Origin: Flavobacterium alvei
GTDB lineage: Bacteria; Bacteroidota; Bacteroidia; Flavobacteriales; Flavobacteriaceae
Length of the DNA stretch: 64,000 nt
NCBI RefSeq assembly: GCF_002920895.1
Contig: NZ_PQVG01000006.1
Coordinates: forward strand, 186,001-250,000
Reading direction: 5' to 3'
Part shown: piece by piece, positions 53,675 to 61,883 of the stretch
How the letters are laid out: each line of letters begins with the position of its first letter
Numbering within the stretch: position 1 is the stretch's first letter
Made by a program: the position numbers and the translations under genes
Notes under the pieces: model-generated
Seen by the model: only the letters and a program-made list of their open reading frames with translations
Databases searched by the model: none
Told to the model about the DNA's origin: nothing

Positions 53675-55135
53675 TTATTCTGGAATTAACCACCAAAAAG
53701 GTTTCATTTTAGCTTTGTAAAGAAAAGCATAATGCAAGGTTAATTTCACCCAATGTCCACCCAGACCTAAAGCTCCAAATGTTTTATTCAAATCTCTACC
53801 ACCAGAATTGGGATATTTAACATAGTCCGGAACGATGGGATAAGTGGTTATACTAATTCCTTTACCTTTTAATATTCCAAAGCCAGAGGAAGCAATACAA
53901 GCGGCACCCATATTTCCCATTGAGCCTTTGTGATGTAAGGATGGTTTTCCGGATTTTATGCTGTCAATAATATTGTCGGCAACTACTATTGCTGTAATTC
54001 CCGATGGCATACCTGTTCGTGGTGGTGCAGGGAAAATATCGGTTCCATTTTTGCTTTTTCTAGGTTTTGAAATAGAATGTGGTGGAGCAAAGGCAATTCC
54101 TGGCGCAAAAATATTCGGATAACTAGGGTTTTGATAGGTTTCTGGCCAATCCTGAACCGTCCATTCATCATAAGGCCTTGGCGTATAATCAGCATCGACA
54201 ATCATAAAACCCTTGAATAATTTATCGGTAATGTCATTGTTACTTTTGTCGAAAGCTTTGAAACCGTGACCTGAAAAGGCTGGAATTAGCATTGCAAAAT
54301 CAAATTCTTCAGTTTTGTATTCTCCTTCCAGATTTTCGTAGTGGGCTTTTCCATCTTCAACTTTTGAAACTCCGGCACCCAAAATCCATTTTATGCCTCT
54401 GTCAGCAAAAACCATTTCTACCAATTCATCGGAATGCATTGGTTTTCCACTAACGCTCATCAACATTCCGTCCATTCCAAAATCGCCCAATTTGTATTCA
54501 TTCGAAATCCAGGTAATCTCTACTTTGTCTCTAACGTTGTGACGATTAAGTTCTTGTTCTACATTCAAAATATATTCAAAGGCAGCACCTTGACAAGTCG
54601 CTTTTGAATGTCCAGTACCAATAAGAATTTTCGCTTTTTCGTTAGAAGATTCTAATTTTTCAATCAGCTCTTTCAAACCCTGCCAAGCGTGTTCTGCGTG
54701 ATCGTAGGTACAAACCGAAAAAGCTTTGTTGGTGCCAGGAATTAATCCTTCGGTCAAATCAAAAGCGAGTTTTGGTCCCGTGGCATTGATAAGATAATCA
54801 TAAGTCACTTTTTCTTGAGTTCCAGCTTTTTCTCCGTAAAGATATTCAACCGAAACAAAAGGTTTGTCTTCTAATGAATCGCCTTCGGGATGAAAAGAAA
54901 CGACTTTGGCTTGAATGTATCCAATTCCTTTCTTTTTGTAGAGAGGTTCCAGCGGAAAATATATTTCTTCAGCTTTCATTCTTCCAATTCCAACCCAAAT
55001 ATTCGAAGGAACCCATTGGTAATTTCGATTGGGAGAAACCACCACGACTTGATGTTCTTTGGAAAGCTTTCGTCTTAAATGGGCGGCCGCAGTATGACCC
55101 GCAATTCCAGCGCCTAATACAACTACTTTTGACAT
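53675..55135 (-). CDS. Sulfide:quinone oxidoreductase-like flavoprotein
   Basis: The 486-aa protein has the FAD motif VVVLGAGIAGHTAAAHLR, a second dinucleotide-like block and a C-terminal amphipathic membrane end (WVKLTLHYAFLYKAKMKPFW). Cys142, Cys181 (GHSKATCQGAAFEY) and Cys413 (GAACIASSGFG) match the placement of the three SQR cysteines. It should oxidise sulfide to polysulfide or glutathione persulfide-like products and reduce menaquinone. Putative Crp/Fnr site B lies at the standard distance upstream, and the rest of the cluster handles the products. Related FAD enzymes such as flavocytochrome c cannot be fully excluded. Confidence 0.87.
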   Translation of the reverse strand: MSKVVVLGAGIAGHTAAAHLRRKLSKEHQVVVVSPNRNYQWVPSNIWVGIGRMKAEEIYFPLEPLYKKKGIGYIQAKVVSFHPEGDSLEDKPFVSVEYLYGEKAGTQEKVTYDYLINATGPKLAFDLTEGLIPGTNKAFSVCTYDHAEHAWQGLKELIEKLESSNEKAKILIGTGHSKATCQGAAFEYILNVEQELNRHNVRDKVEITWISNEYKLGDFGMDGMLMSVSGKPMHSDELVEMVFADRGIKWILGAGVSKVEDGKAHYENLEGEYKTEEFDFAMLIPAFSGHGFKAFDKSNNDITDKLFKGFMIVDADYTPRPYDEWTVQDWPETYQNPSYPNIFAPGIAFAPPHSISKPRKSKNGTDIFPAPPRTGMPSGITAIVVADNIIDSIKSGKPSLHHKGSMGNMGAACIASSGFGILKGKGISITTYPIVPDYVKYPNSGGRDLNKTFGALGLGGHWVKLTLHYAFLYKAKMKPFWWLIPE

Positions 55136-55154
55136 ATTGAATAATTTGTTTTAC

Positions 55155-55199
55155 CAAATATAATTCATTGATTTAGAGCAGTTGGTAACATAAGTTACA
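55155..55199 (-). promoter_or_regulatory. Crp/Fnr-type site B and promoter of the SQR-like gene
   Basis: On the minus strand TGTAAC-TTAT-GTTACC (55199-55184) precedes the perfect -7 box TATATTTG (55162-55155). Distance from site start to TTTG is 41 nt, and the ATG is 20 nt after the box. Confidence 0.75.
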
Positions 55200-55240
55200 C
55201 AAGAAATAATTGTGTGAAATGAATTGGTGATTTATTTGAA

Positions 55241-55843
55241 TTATTTCAAATCTTTCTTTTGAAACTCGATAAACAACTCGGAATTGGCTCGTGGCTTGAT
55301 TGAATTTTGACACAAATCCATTTGTAAAAATTCGAAATGAGGTTCAAAAAGTTGCTCGTATTCTGATTGGCTTCCGCCAAAAGGTGGTCCTGATTCAAAT
55401 GTTTTGTTGAACAATAGTCCCACAAGTTTTCCTTTGGAAGATAAAAGCTGGTGAATTTTCGAAACATAATTTTCACGCATTTTGGGCGGTAATGCGCAAA
55501 AAAAAGTTTGTTCTATAATCAAATCATATTCGCCTTGATGTTCGAAAAAGTCGCCCAATATAATTTTAATACTAGGATTGTTTTCAAATTTACCTTGAAG
55601 GCTTTCAATTAAAGTTGGAGCAATATCAATAACAGTTATATCAGTAAACCCCTGGCTTAGCAGATATTCTGCCTCATAGGAATTGCCACAACCAGGAATT
55701 AAAATTCTAGAATCTTTATTTTCTATAACTTCGAAATGTTCTTTTAGGGGCGGTGAAACTTTGCCTAAATCCCAACCAGTAGCTTTGGTTTTATATTGAT
55801 TTTCCCAATATTCTTGGTCTAAACTTTTTTCACTGTTTCTCAT
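55241..55843 (-). CDS. TPMT-family SAM-dependent methyltransferase
   Basis: The 200-aa protein has the thiopurine-methyltransferase layout: EYWENQYKTKATGWDLGKVS, SAM motif I ILIPGCGNSYEAEYL, acidic motif II DITVIDIAPT and motif IV YDLIIEQTFFCALPP. Family members methylate thiols, sulfide or related chalcogen compounds. In the sulfide cluster it may methylate sulfide or persulfides, as some bacterial TPMT-like enzymes do; this is inference. It lies upstream of the SQR gene on the same strand but has its own start region. Confidence 0.86.
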   Translation of the reverse strand: MRNSEKSLDQEYWENQYKTKATGWDLGKVSPPLKEHFEVIENKDSRILIPGCGNSYEAEYLLSQGFTDITVIDIAPTLIESLQGKFENNPSIKIILGDFFEHQGEYDLIIEQTFFCALPPKMRENYVSKIHQLLSSKGKLVGLLFNKTFESGPPFGGSQSEYEQLFEPHFEFLQMDLCQNSIKPRANSELFIEFQKKDLK

Positions 55844-55885
55844 AATCCATTTTATAATTACTAATATTTTTTTCGCTATCGTGGA

Positions 55886-56017
55886 TCATTTTTTTATGTT
55901 TGAAATAATTGAAAACGCCAATACAAAAAGTAGAAACGAACTGATGAAAAAGAACATTTCAATTATAAAATGAAATCGTTCTCTTAATATCAGGCCTTTA
56001 TTTATCTTGTTTTCAAT
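55886..56017 (-). CDS. Possible small membrane protein, non-ATG start (doubtful)
   Basis: In the gap between the TPMT-like and DUF2892 genes an open frame reads ENKINKGLILRERFHFIIEM, then a hydrophobic helix and SIISNIKK before TGA. The only early start is ATT at 56017, which is rare. If the first codon was once ATG, this would be a 43-aa membrane protein similar in style to other small proteins of the cluster. It may be a decayed gene. Confidence 0.25.
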   Translation of the reverse strand: MENKINKGLILRERFHFIIEMFFFISSFLLFVLAFSIISNIKK

Positions 56018-56023
56018 TATTTA

Positions 56024-56227
56024 TTATTTCTTTTTGCAAGTAGAAATTCCCAACGGAACATACAAAGGACAAAAACTAATCAAACTGGTCAGTAGAAAAA
56101 CAATTGCAAATGCACCTAAAACCAACGCAGCTGTACCTTCTATAGCTTTTGTAAAATACAAAACGCCAATAACGATTGCAAAAAGAATACGAGAAATTCT
56201 GTCTGCCGAACCCATGTTTTTTTTCAT
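56024..56227 (-). CDS. DUF2892 (YgaP-like) membrane protein
   Basis: The 67-aa protein begins MKKNMGSADRISRILFAIVI, has two helices and ends LISFCPLYVPLGISTCKKK with two Cys, the standard DUF2892 form that accompanies rhodanese and sulfide genes. It is 26 nt downstream of the DUF6132-like gene. A single-helix pair could help dock sulfurtransferases at the membrane, but its function is unknown. Confidence 0.85.
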   Translation of the reverse strand: MKKNMGSADRISRILFAIVIGVLYFTKAIEGTAALVLGAFAIVFLLTSLISFCPLYVPLGISTCKKK

Positions 56228-56253
56228 ACTATTTGAATTTAATTGGTTACAAA

Positions 56254-56451
56254 TTAAGATTTTTTGGATGATTTAACGAACATATTTAAAAGCAATCCGC
56301 CCACAACAGCACCATACAAACTACTATTTAATGGTTTTGAAGTTATAGCGCAAGTTCCTGATGAACAGCCTACATAAAAATAATAGAGATAACCAGCAAT
56401 AGCTCCAACAACGACTCCAATTCCCGTAATAATTAGTGCTTTTTTGGTCAT
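56254..56451 (-). CDS. DUF6132-like small membrane protein
   Basis: This 65-aa protein has a first Gly-rich helix (IITGIGVVVGAIAGYLYYF), a short loop VGCSSGTCAITS with two Cys, and a second helix (LYGAVVGGLLLNMF). This matches DUF6132 proteins, which often occur with thioredoxin and rhodanese genes. The Cys pair in the loop could bind metal or form a disulfide. One base separates it from the thioredoxin stop. Confidence 0.75.
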   Translation of the reverse strand: MTKKALIITGIGVVVGAIAGYLYYFYVGCSSGTCAITSKPLNSSLYGAVVGGLLLNMFVKSSKKS

Positions 56452-56452
56452 T

Positions 56453-56755
56453 TTAATTGCTTTTTTCTACGATGGTTTTTACAATTTCTTCCTTTGACAT
56501 AACACCCGATTGACGCCACAATTGCTTTCCGTTTTGAAACAAAATCATTGTTGGAACGCCGCGAACTTGATATTTCGAAGCCAATTGTTGGTTTTTATCG
56601 ACATCTATTTTTAGAATAGTGATTCTTTCTCCTAAGTTATCTTTTACTTGTTTCAAAATGGGTGCAAGTGTTTTGCAAGGCCCACACCAAGTAGCAAAAA
56701 AATCAATCAAAACAGGTTTGTCAGATTGAATAATTGTATCGAAACTAGTGCTCAT
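56453..56755 (-). CDS. Thioredoxin
   Basis: A canonical 100-aa thioredoxin: FFATWCGPCKTLAP (Cys24, Cys27), cis-Pro in VRGVPTMILFQNG, and no signal peptide, so it is cytoplasmic. It overlaps the previous gene by ATGA. In a persulfide cluster it would reduce protein persulfides and sulfenated cysteines. It is probably a dedicated paralogue rather than the main housekeeping TrxA. Confidence 0.93.
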   Translation of the reverse strand: MSTSFDTIIQSDKPVLIDFFATWCGPCKTLAPILKQVKDNLGERITILKIDVDKNQQLASKYQVRGVPTMILFQNGKQLWRQSGVMSKEEIVKTIVEKSN

Positions 56756-56955
56756 TTTTTTGAATATTTATTCTTTGGAACCGTACAGCCATTAGGACCA
56801 CAGCCTAAATTAAAAATCGCTTGAAACAAAAAGAACAAACCAAAAGCGATAAAAAAACACTCTCGGGTTGTGTAAGCTTGAATGAACAAAAACAGCGCAA
56901 AAGCCAATCTAGCCCAACGCATTAGATGCCAATTTGAAAACAATAATTGTTTCAT
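56752..56955 (-). CDS. Small membrane protein with Cys-rich C-terminus
   Basis: Starting at MKQLLFSNWHLMRWARLAF (56955) the protein has 67 aa: an amphipathic start, two helices (LAFALFLFIQAYTTRECFFI, FGLFFLFQAIFNL) and a tail GCGPNGCTVPKN with two Cys. The G-C-G-x-x-G-C motif could bind metal or persulfide. It lies 4 nt after the CstB-like gene and overlaps the thioredoxin gene by 4 nt. A longer frame to 57024 overlaps the upstream gene and is not preferred. Confidence 0.75.
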   Translation of the reverse strand: MKQLLFSNWHLMRWARLAFALFLFIQAYTTRECFFIAFGLFFLFQAIFNLGCGPNGCTVPKNKYSKK

Positions 56956-56959
56956 TTTT

Positions 56960-58378
56960 TTAAAGAGAATGATGAATTCCGTATATTGTTTTGATGGCTG
57001 TTTTTTTGATGGCACTGTATCCACCAGCCACGTTAATTAAATTGTGATAACCACGAGCTTTTAGTATAGAAGCCGCTATCATAGAACGATAACCGCCAGC
57101 ACAATGCAAATAAAATTCTTCTTCCTTTGGAAATTCGGCTAAATGATCGTTGATATTGTCTAATGGCGTTGAAGGAACATCTTCAATATGTTCTTTTTCA
57201 TACTCATAATCTTTTCTAACATCAAAAATGATTACTTTTTCTTTTTCTTCCTTGGCTTCTTCTACAATTTCTTCTAACATCACAGCCGAAACCGAATTGA
57301 CTGTATCGTATTCTAAACCTTCATTTTTCCAAGTATCGAAACCTCCTTTTAGATATCCTAATGTATTGTCATAGCCTACTCTTGCTAGTCTCAAGATACT
57401 TTCTTCTTCCCTGCCCAAAGGTGTTATCAGTAATATTGGTTGTTTGATATCGGGAATCAAAGCTCCAACCCAAGGGGCAAAATCTCCATCAATTCCAATA
57501 AAAATAGATCTAGGAACGTGACCTTTGGCATATTCATCTTGATGGCGAACATCCAAGATTACCGTGTCAATTTTATTGGCCACCATTTCAAAAGTGTTCA
57601 CATCATAGGCAATCGCATCTCGAATAATATCTTCTACATTTTCATAGCCTTCTCGGTTAAGCTGAGCATTTAAAGGGAAATAAAGCGGTGGAGGCAATAA
57701 ACCATCGGTCACTTCTTGAATAAATTCTTCTTTGGTCATATCGGCTCGAAGCGCATAATTGACTCGTTTTTGCTCGCCAATAGTTCCCACAGTTTCGGTG
57801 CTCAAATTTTTTCCACATGCACTTCCTGCTCCGTGTGCTGGATAAACAATCACATCGTCAGCCAAGTTCATTATCTTGGTTCGTAAACTATCATATAAAA
57901 TTCCTGCTAATTGTTCTTTGTTCAAATTAGCAAATTTCTGGGCTAAATCGGGACGTCCTACATCACCTAAAAATAAGGTGTCACCGCTAAAAAGAGCATA
58001 ATCTTTTCCGTCTTTATCTTTCAAAAGATAGCAAACACTTTCTAGAGTATGTCCTGGAGTGTGTAAAACGGTTAAAGTGATTTCTCCCAATTTAAATACA
58101 TCGCCATCAGCAGCAATATGGGACTTAAATTTGGTTTCTGCTGTAGGGCCGTAAATGATTGGAGCTCCAGTTTTCTCTGCCAAAGTAACATGACCACTTA
58201 CAAAATCGGCATGAAAATGCGTTTCAAAAATATATTTGATTTTTGCGTTATTTTTATTCGCTTTATCGATATAAGGCTGCACTTCTCGCAATGGATCTAT
58301 AATGGCGACTTCTCCTTTACTTTCGATATAATAAGCGCCTTGGGCCAAACAACCCGTATAAATTTGTTTTATTTTCAT
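56960..58378 (-). CDS. CstB-like persulfide dioxygenase-rhodanese fusion
   Basis: The 472-aa protein joins three domains. Residues 1-230 are an ETHE1-type metallo-beta-lactamase fold with iron ligands likely His54 (THFHAD), His110 (HTPGH) and Asp133 (SGDTLF). Residues 255-355 are a rhodanese fold whose loop reads ITPLGREEE and lacks the Cys. Residues 365-472 are a second rhodanese with Cys426 (YLHCAGGYRS). This is the CstB architecture of the Staphylococcus cst operon, which turns persulfides into sulfite and thiosulfate. It is followed by thioredoxin and small membrane genes. Confidence 0.88.
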   Translation of the reverse strand: MKIKQIYTGCLAQGAYYIESKGEVAIIDPLREVQPYIDKANKNNAKIKYIFETHFHADFVSGHVTLAEKTGAPIIYGPTAETKFKSHIAADGDVFKLGEITLTVLHTPGHTLESVCYLLKDKDGKDYALFSGDTLFLGDVGRPDLAQKFANLNKEQLAGILYDSLRTKIMNLADDVIVYPAHGAGSACGKNLSTETVGTIGEQKRVNYALRADMTKEEFIQEVTDGLLPPPLYFPLNAQLNREGYENVEDIIRDAIAYDVNTFEMVANKIDTVILDVRHQDEYAKGHVPRSIFIGIDGDFAPWVGALIPDIKQPILLITPLGREEESILRLARVGYDNTLGYLKGGFDTWKNEGLEYDTVNSVSAVMLEEIVEEAKEEKEKVIIFDVRKDYEYEKEHIEDVPSTPLDNINDHLAEFPKEEEFYLHCAGGYRSMIAASILKARGYHNLINVAGGYSAIKKTAIKTIYGIHHSL

Positions 58379-58458
58379 CTTCCAAAGTGTATTTATACTG
58401 TAAAATTATCTTTTTTTTTGATTGAAGCTAATTTCAACTTCAACATTTTAGGAAATTA

Positions 58459-59262
58459 TTAAGACCAGAAAAGTTCTCTGGTTATGATAAAGATTCCCAT
58501 TGCCAAAACAAACCAACCAAAACCTATTTTAAGTTTTTCTTCTTTTATCTTTTTGGAAATAAAATTCCCCATAAAAATACCAACAATTGATGCCGCAGTA
58601 AAGAATAACAACAACTCCCAATCAATGATTTGATTTCCCATAACATCGCCTGTAAAGCCAATTAATGACTGGGATGAAACTATAAAAAGTGAAGTTCCAA
58701 CAGCCATTTTTATTGGTGTTTTTGCGAACAACAACAAGGTTGGAACAATCAAAAAACCACCGCCAGCCCCAACAAATCCAGAAAGCAATCCGATAAAAAT
58801 TCCCATAAATGTTAGTTTATAATAATTGAGTTTTTCATTCTCAAAAATCACTTTTTCTTTAAAAGGTTTTATCATACTACCTGAAGCTAGAATCATCACA
58901 ATAGCAAAAACAACCATAATCAGAATCGATTTGCTCAAAGTAAAATCATCGGTCGAAAACAAAATATCAGGAATGTTTGGAATAATTATTTTTCGACTAA
59001 CAAAAACCGAAATTACGGCAGGAACACCAAACAAAAACACTTTATTGAAATCTACTAATTTTTCTTTGGCTTTATGAATTCCACCAACTAATGAGGTTGT
59101 GCCTATAATAAAAAGGGAATAGGCTGTTGCCAATGTAGGTTCGATTCCCATTACATAGACCAAAATTGGAACTGAAAGTATAGAACCACCACTACCTAAC
59201 ATTCCGAGTATCATCCCAACAAATACCGCTAAAACATATCCAATAAGTTGAGATATTTCCAT
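58459..59262 (-). CDS. TauE/SafE family sulfite or organosulfonate exporter
   Basis: The 267-aa protein has about eight helices and the TauE repeats with GMLGSGGSILSVPILVYVMG and GFVGAGGGFLIVPTLLLFA. The family exports sulfite, sulfoacetate or similar anions, fitting removal of products made by the CstB-like enzyme. It is the first minus-strand gene after the regulator, with putative site C and the -7 box TAATTTTG at the standard distance. Confidence 0.9.
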   Translation of the reverse strand: MEISQLIGYVLAVFVGMILGMLGSGGSILSVPILVYVMGIEPTLATAYSLFIIGTTSLVGGIHKAKEKLVDFNKVFLFGVPAVISVFVSRKIIIPNIPDILFSTDDFTLSKSILIMVVFAIVMILASGSMIKPFKEKVIFENEKLNYYKLTFMGIFIGLLSGFVGAGGGFLIVPTLLLFAKTPIKMAVGTSLFIVSSQSLIGFTGDVMGNQIIDWELLLFFTAASIVGIFMGNFISKKIKEEKLKIGFGWFVLAMGIFIITRELFWS

Positions 59263-59281
59263 TTATAAAAATTTATAAACC

Positions 59282-59326
59282 CAAAATTAAAGTATTAATT
59301 TTTCCCTTTTTGCAACAAATGTTACT
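59282..59326 (-). promoter_or_regulatory. Crp/Fnr-type site C and promoter of the TauE gene
   Basis: On the minus strand AGTAAC-ATTT-GTTGCA (59326-59311) precedes the -7 box TAATTTTG (59289-59282); spacing to TTTG is 41 nt. The site touches the stop codon of the regulator gene. Confidence 0.65.
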
Positions 59327-59955
59327 TATTTCAGCATTACGATGGAAGCTCTATTCAAACTAATTTTACCCTTATTTTCTAATGCTTTTAGTAAGCGAGA
59401 AACCACAACTCTTGACGTATGCAAGTCATAAGCAATCTCTTGATGAGTAGAATGAATTTCATTAGAATTAAGCACTTTTGATTTTTCTGAAAGGTAATTC
59501 AATAACCGTTCGTCCATATTCATAAACGCCAGATTATCAATAGCTGACAGCATTTCTTTTAAACGATTGTTATAACTATTAAAAACATAATTTCTCCAAC
59601 TGCTATACTTGCCTAGCCACTCTTCCATTTTGTTGACAGGAATCATAATTAACTGTCCTTTGGTTTCGGCAACGGCTCTAATTTCGCTTTTGGTTTCACC
59701 CAAACAGCAAGCCATTGTCATTGCACAAGTATCACCTTTTTCAATAAAATACAACAACAATTCTCCTTCATCAAAATCCTCACGCAATATTTTGATAGCT
59801 CCTGAAATAAGCAAAGGCATCTTTCTAATCGAATCGCCAAAATCTATTAAAATATCTCCTTCTTTGAAATCTCTCAATAAAGAAGTTGCTACGATTTCTT
59901 CAATTAATTTTTCTTCAAATAGATAGCCGTAAGTTTGTTGGAGTAATTCTTTCAT
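59326..59955 (-). CDS. Crp/Fnr family transcription regulator with cysteine-bearing sensor domain
   Basis: The 209-aa protein has a cNMP-type beta roll (EGDILIDFGDSIRKMPLLIS) and a C-terminal HTH (STHQEIAYDLHTSRVVVSRL). The roll contains Cys77, Cys83 and Cys84 (DTCAMTMACC), possible thiol or persulfide sensors; no FNR-type N-terminal Cys cluster is present. In the recognition helix the usual Glu (E-x-x-S-R) is Val183, with Ser186 and Arg187 kept, which fits half-sites other than TTGAT or TGTGA. It likely controls the five promoters with TGTAAC-N4-GTTACA sites. Confidence 0.88.
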   Translation of the reverse strand: MKELLQQTYGYLFEEKLIEEIVATSLLRDFKEGDILIDFGDSIRKMPLLISGAIKILREDFDEGELLLYFIEKGDTCAMTMACCLGETKSEIRAVAETKGQLIMIPVNKMEEWLGKYSSWRNYVFNSYNNRLKEMLSAIDNLAFMNMDERLLNYLSEKSKVLNSNEIHSTHQEIAYDLHTSRVVVSRLLKALENKGKISLNRASIVMLK

Positions 59956-60100
59956 TATTTAGGTTGTGAATTTTATTGGACGTAAAATTCGTTAAAAATT
60001 TCCACTTTAACCAATAAAACACCAAACACTTTGTCTGAGCTCATACTATTTACATCTTTTGGTTGATGGAATCATTTTTATTTAAAATCATTTCACTTTA

Positions 60101-60145
60101 TGTAACAAAAGCTACAAATTGTTAAAATCTTATTCCTGAAATTTG
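60101..60145 (+). promoter_or_regulatory. Crp/Fnr-type site D and promoter of the CoA-disulfide reductase gene
   Basis: TGTAAC-AAAA-GCTACA (60101-60116) precedes GAAATTTG (60138-60145), followed by CCCCATAAT exactly as at site A. Spacing to TTTG is 41 nt. Confidence 0.7.
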
Positions 60146-60170
60146 CCCCATAATAAATACAATTCTAAAG

Positions 60171-61811
60171 ATGAAAATACTAATTATAGGTGGAGTTGCC
60201 GGAGGAGCAACAGCTGCAGCAAGATTAAGAAGACTGAGTGAAGAAAATGAAATCATTATTTTTGAAAAAGGAGAACAAGTAAGTTTTGCTAATTGTGGAC
60301 TTCCCTATCATATTGGTGGCGTTATCGAAGAACGCTCTAAATTGTTGTTGCACACACCTACTTCCCTGAAAACAAGATTCAACTTGGATGTTCGTGTTTT
60401 TAACGAAGTTTTGAAAATCAACAAAGAAGCAAAAACAGTCGAAGTTAGCAACCTGATTACCAAAGAAACATACACCGAATCCTACGATAAATTGTTGTTG
60501 TCTCCAGGGGCAGAACCTTTCAGACCCAACATTCCCGGAATTAATTCGAATAAAATAATGACATTGCGAAACGTGGCCGATATGGATCGAATTATTGCCA
60601 AAACCAAGGATTTGAAAAATATTGCTGTGGTTGGTGGTGGTTTCATTGGCTTGGAAGTGGCAGAAAATTTGGTCGAAAAAGGCTTGAATGTCACCGTTAT
60701 CGAATTGGGAAATCAGGTGATGGCTCCCGTGGATTATGAATTTGCCAAAATGGTGCAACATCACGCTGCTGCCAAAAACCTGAATATTCTCGTAAATACT
60801 GGTGTTGAAGCTTTTGAGGAAAAGGGAAATGAAATCGAATTGAAATTAAATAATGGCACAACTATTTTGGCTGATGCTGTTGTGTTTGCCATTGGCGTGA
60901 AGCCCGAAAATGCTTTGGCGAAATCCGCAGGATTGGATTTGGGTGTTACTGGTGGAATTACTGTAGATGATTTTATGCAAACTTCCGATTCGAATATTTA
61001 TGCAGTAGGCGATGCTGTCGAGGTTTCTCATTACATCAATCAGGCGAAAGTATTGATTCCATTGGCTTGGCCTGCCAATCGTCAAGGAAGAATTGTGGCC
61101 GACAATATTACGCGAGGAAATAAAATTTCGTATAAAGGAACTTTGGGAACGTCCATCATTAAGTTTTTTGATTTGACGGTTGCCGCTACGGGACTCAACG
61201 AAAAATTATTGAAACGCTACAATATTCCGTATAGAACAGTTACTGTTACCCGAGGCAATCACGCCAGTTATTATCCCGGAGCCACGAATATTGTTTTGAA
61301 AATGAATTTTGGCGAAGACGGAACCATTTATGGTGCACAAGCTTTAGGACAAGAAGGAGTTGACAAACGCATCGATGTGATTGCGACTGCCATCAAAGGG
61401 AATTTGACGATTTATGATTTGCAAGAAATAGAAATAGCCTATGCTCCACCCTACAATTCCGCCAAAGATCCTGTGAATATTCTAGGTTATGTAGCCGAAA
61501 ATATGCTGAACGATGATGTAAGATTCATCAATTACGACCAATTAGATGATTATCTGTTGAATGAAAATGCGGTTTTAATTGACGTGAGAAGCAAAACCGA
61601 ATTCGAAAATGGAGCGATTCCCAATGCTATCAATATGGATGTGGACACATTGAGGGACAACTTGGATTTCTTTGACAAAAACAAGAAGTATGTGATTTAT
61701 TGCCAAATTGGTTTGAGAGGTTATTTGGCTCAACGCATCTTGAGGAACCACAACATTTATTCAGTAAACCTGAATGGCGGTTATGGACTTTGGAAGCCTT
61801 TGAATAGTTAA
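60171..61811 (+). CDS. CoA-disulfide reductase with C-terminal rhodanese domain
   Basis: The 546-aa flavoprotein has FAD motif IIGGVAGGATAAARLRRL, the single active Cys42 in FANCGLPYHIGG typical of CoADR/Npsr-type enzymes, an NAD motif VVGGGFIGLEVAENLVEKG, and a C-terminal rhodanese (from about residue 455) with active Cys in YCQIGLRGY. Such CoADR-rhodanese fusions reduce CoA disulfide, CoA persulfide or polysulfide with NAD(P)H. It is divergent from the regulator gene and under putative site D, linking it to the sulfide cluster. Confidence 0.91.
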   Translation: MKILIIGGVAGGATAAARLRRLSEENEIIIFEKGEQVSFANCGLPYHIGGVIEERSKLLLHTPTSLKTRFNLDVRVFNEVLKINKEAKTVEVSNLITKETYTESYDKLLLSPGAEPFRPNIPGINSNKIMTLRNVADMDRIIAKTKDLKNIAVVGGGFIGLEVAENLVEKGLNVTVIELGNQVMAPVDYEFAKMVQHHAAAKNLNILVNTGVEAFEEKGNEIELKLNNGTTILADAVVFAIGVKPENALAKSAGLDLGVTGGITVDDFMQTSDSNIYAVGDAVEVSHYINQAKVLIPLAWPANRQGRIVADNITRGNKISYKGTLGTSIIKFFDLTVAATGLNEKLLKRYNIPYRTVTVTRGNHASYYPGATNIVLKMNFGEDGTIYGAQALGQEGVDKRIDVIATAIKGNLTIYDLQEIEIAYAPPYNSAKDPVNILGYVAENMLNDDVRFINYDQLDDYLLNENAVLIDVRSKTEFENGAIPNAINMDVDTLRDNLDFFDKNKKYVIYCQIGLRGYLAQRILRNHNIYSVNLNGGYGLWKPLNS

Positions 61812-61823
61812 GAAAAATGTTTA

Positions 61824-61865
61824 GGCTAGTCCTAAATAATCTGTAACGATTATTCAGGACTAGTC
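61824..61865. terminator. Hairpin between convergent genes
   Basis: GGCTAGTCCT and AGGACTAGTC pair (one G-U), extended inside by AATAATC/GATTATT around TGTAAC. It probably terminates both convergent units. Confidence 0.7.
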
Positions 61866-61883
61866 AAATTTGAATATTTAAAA

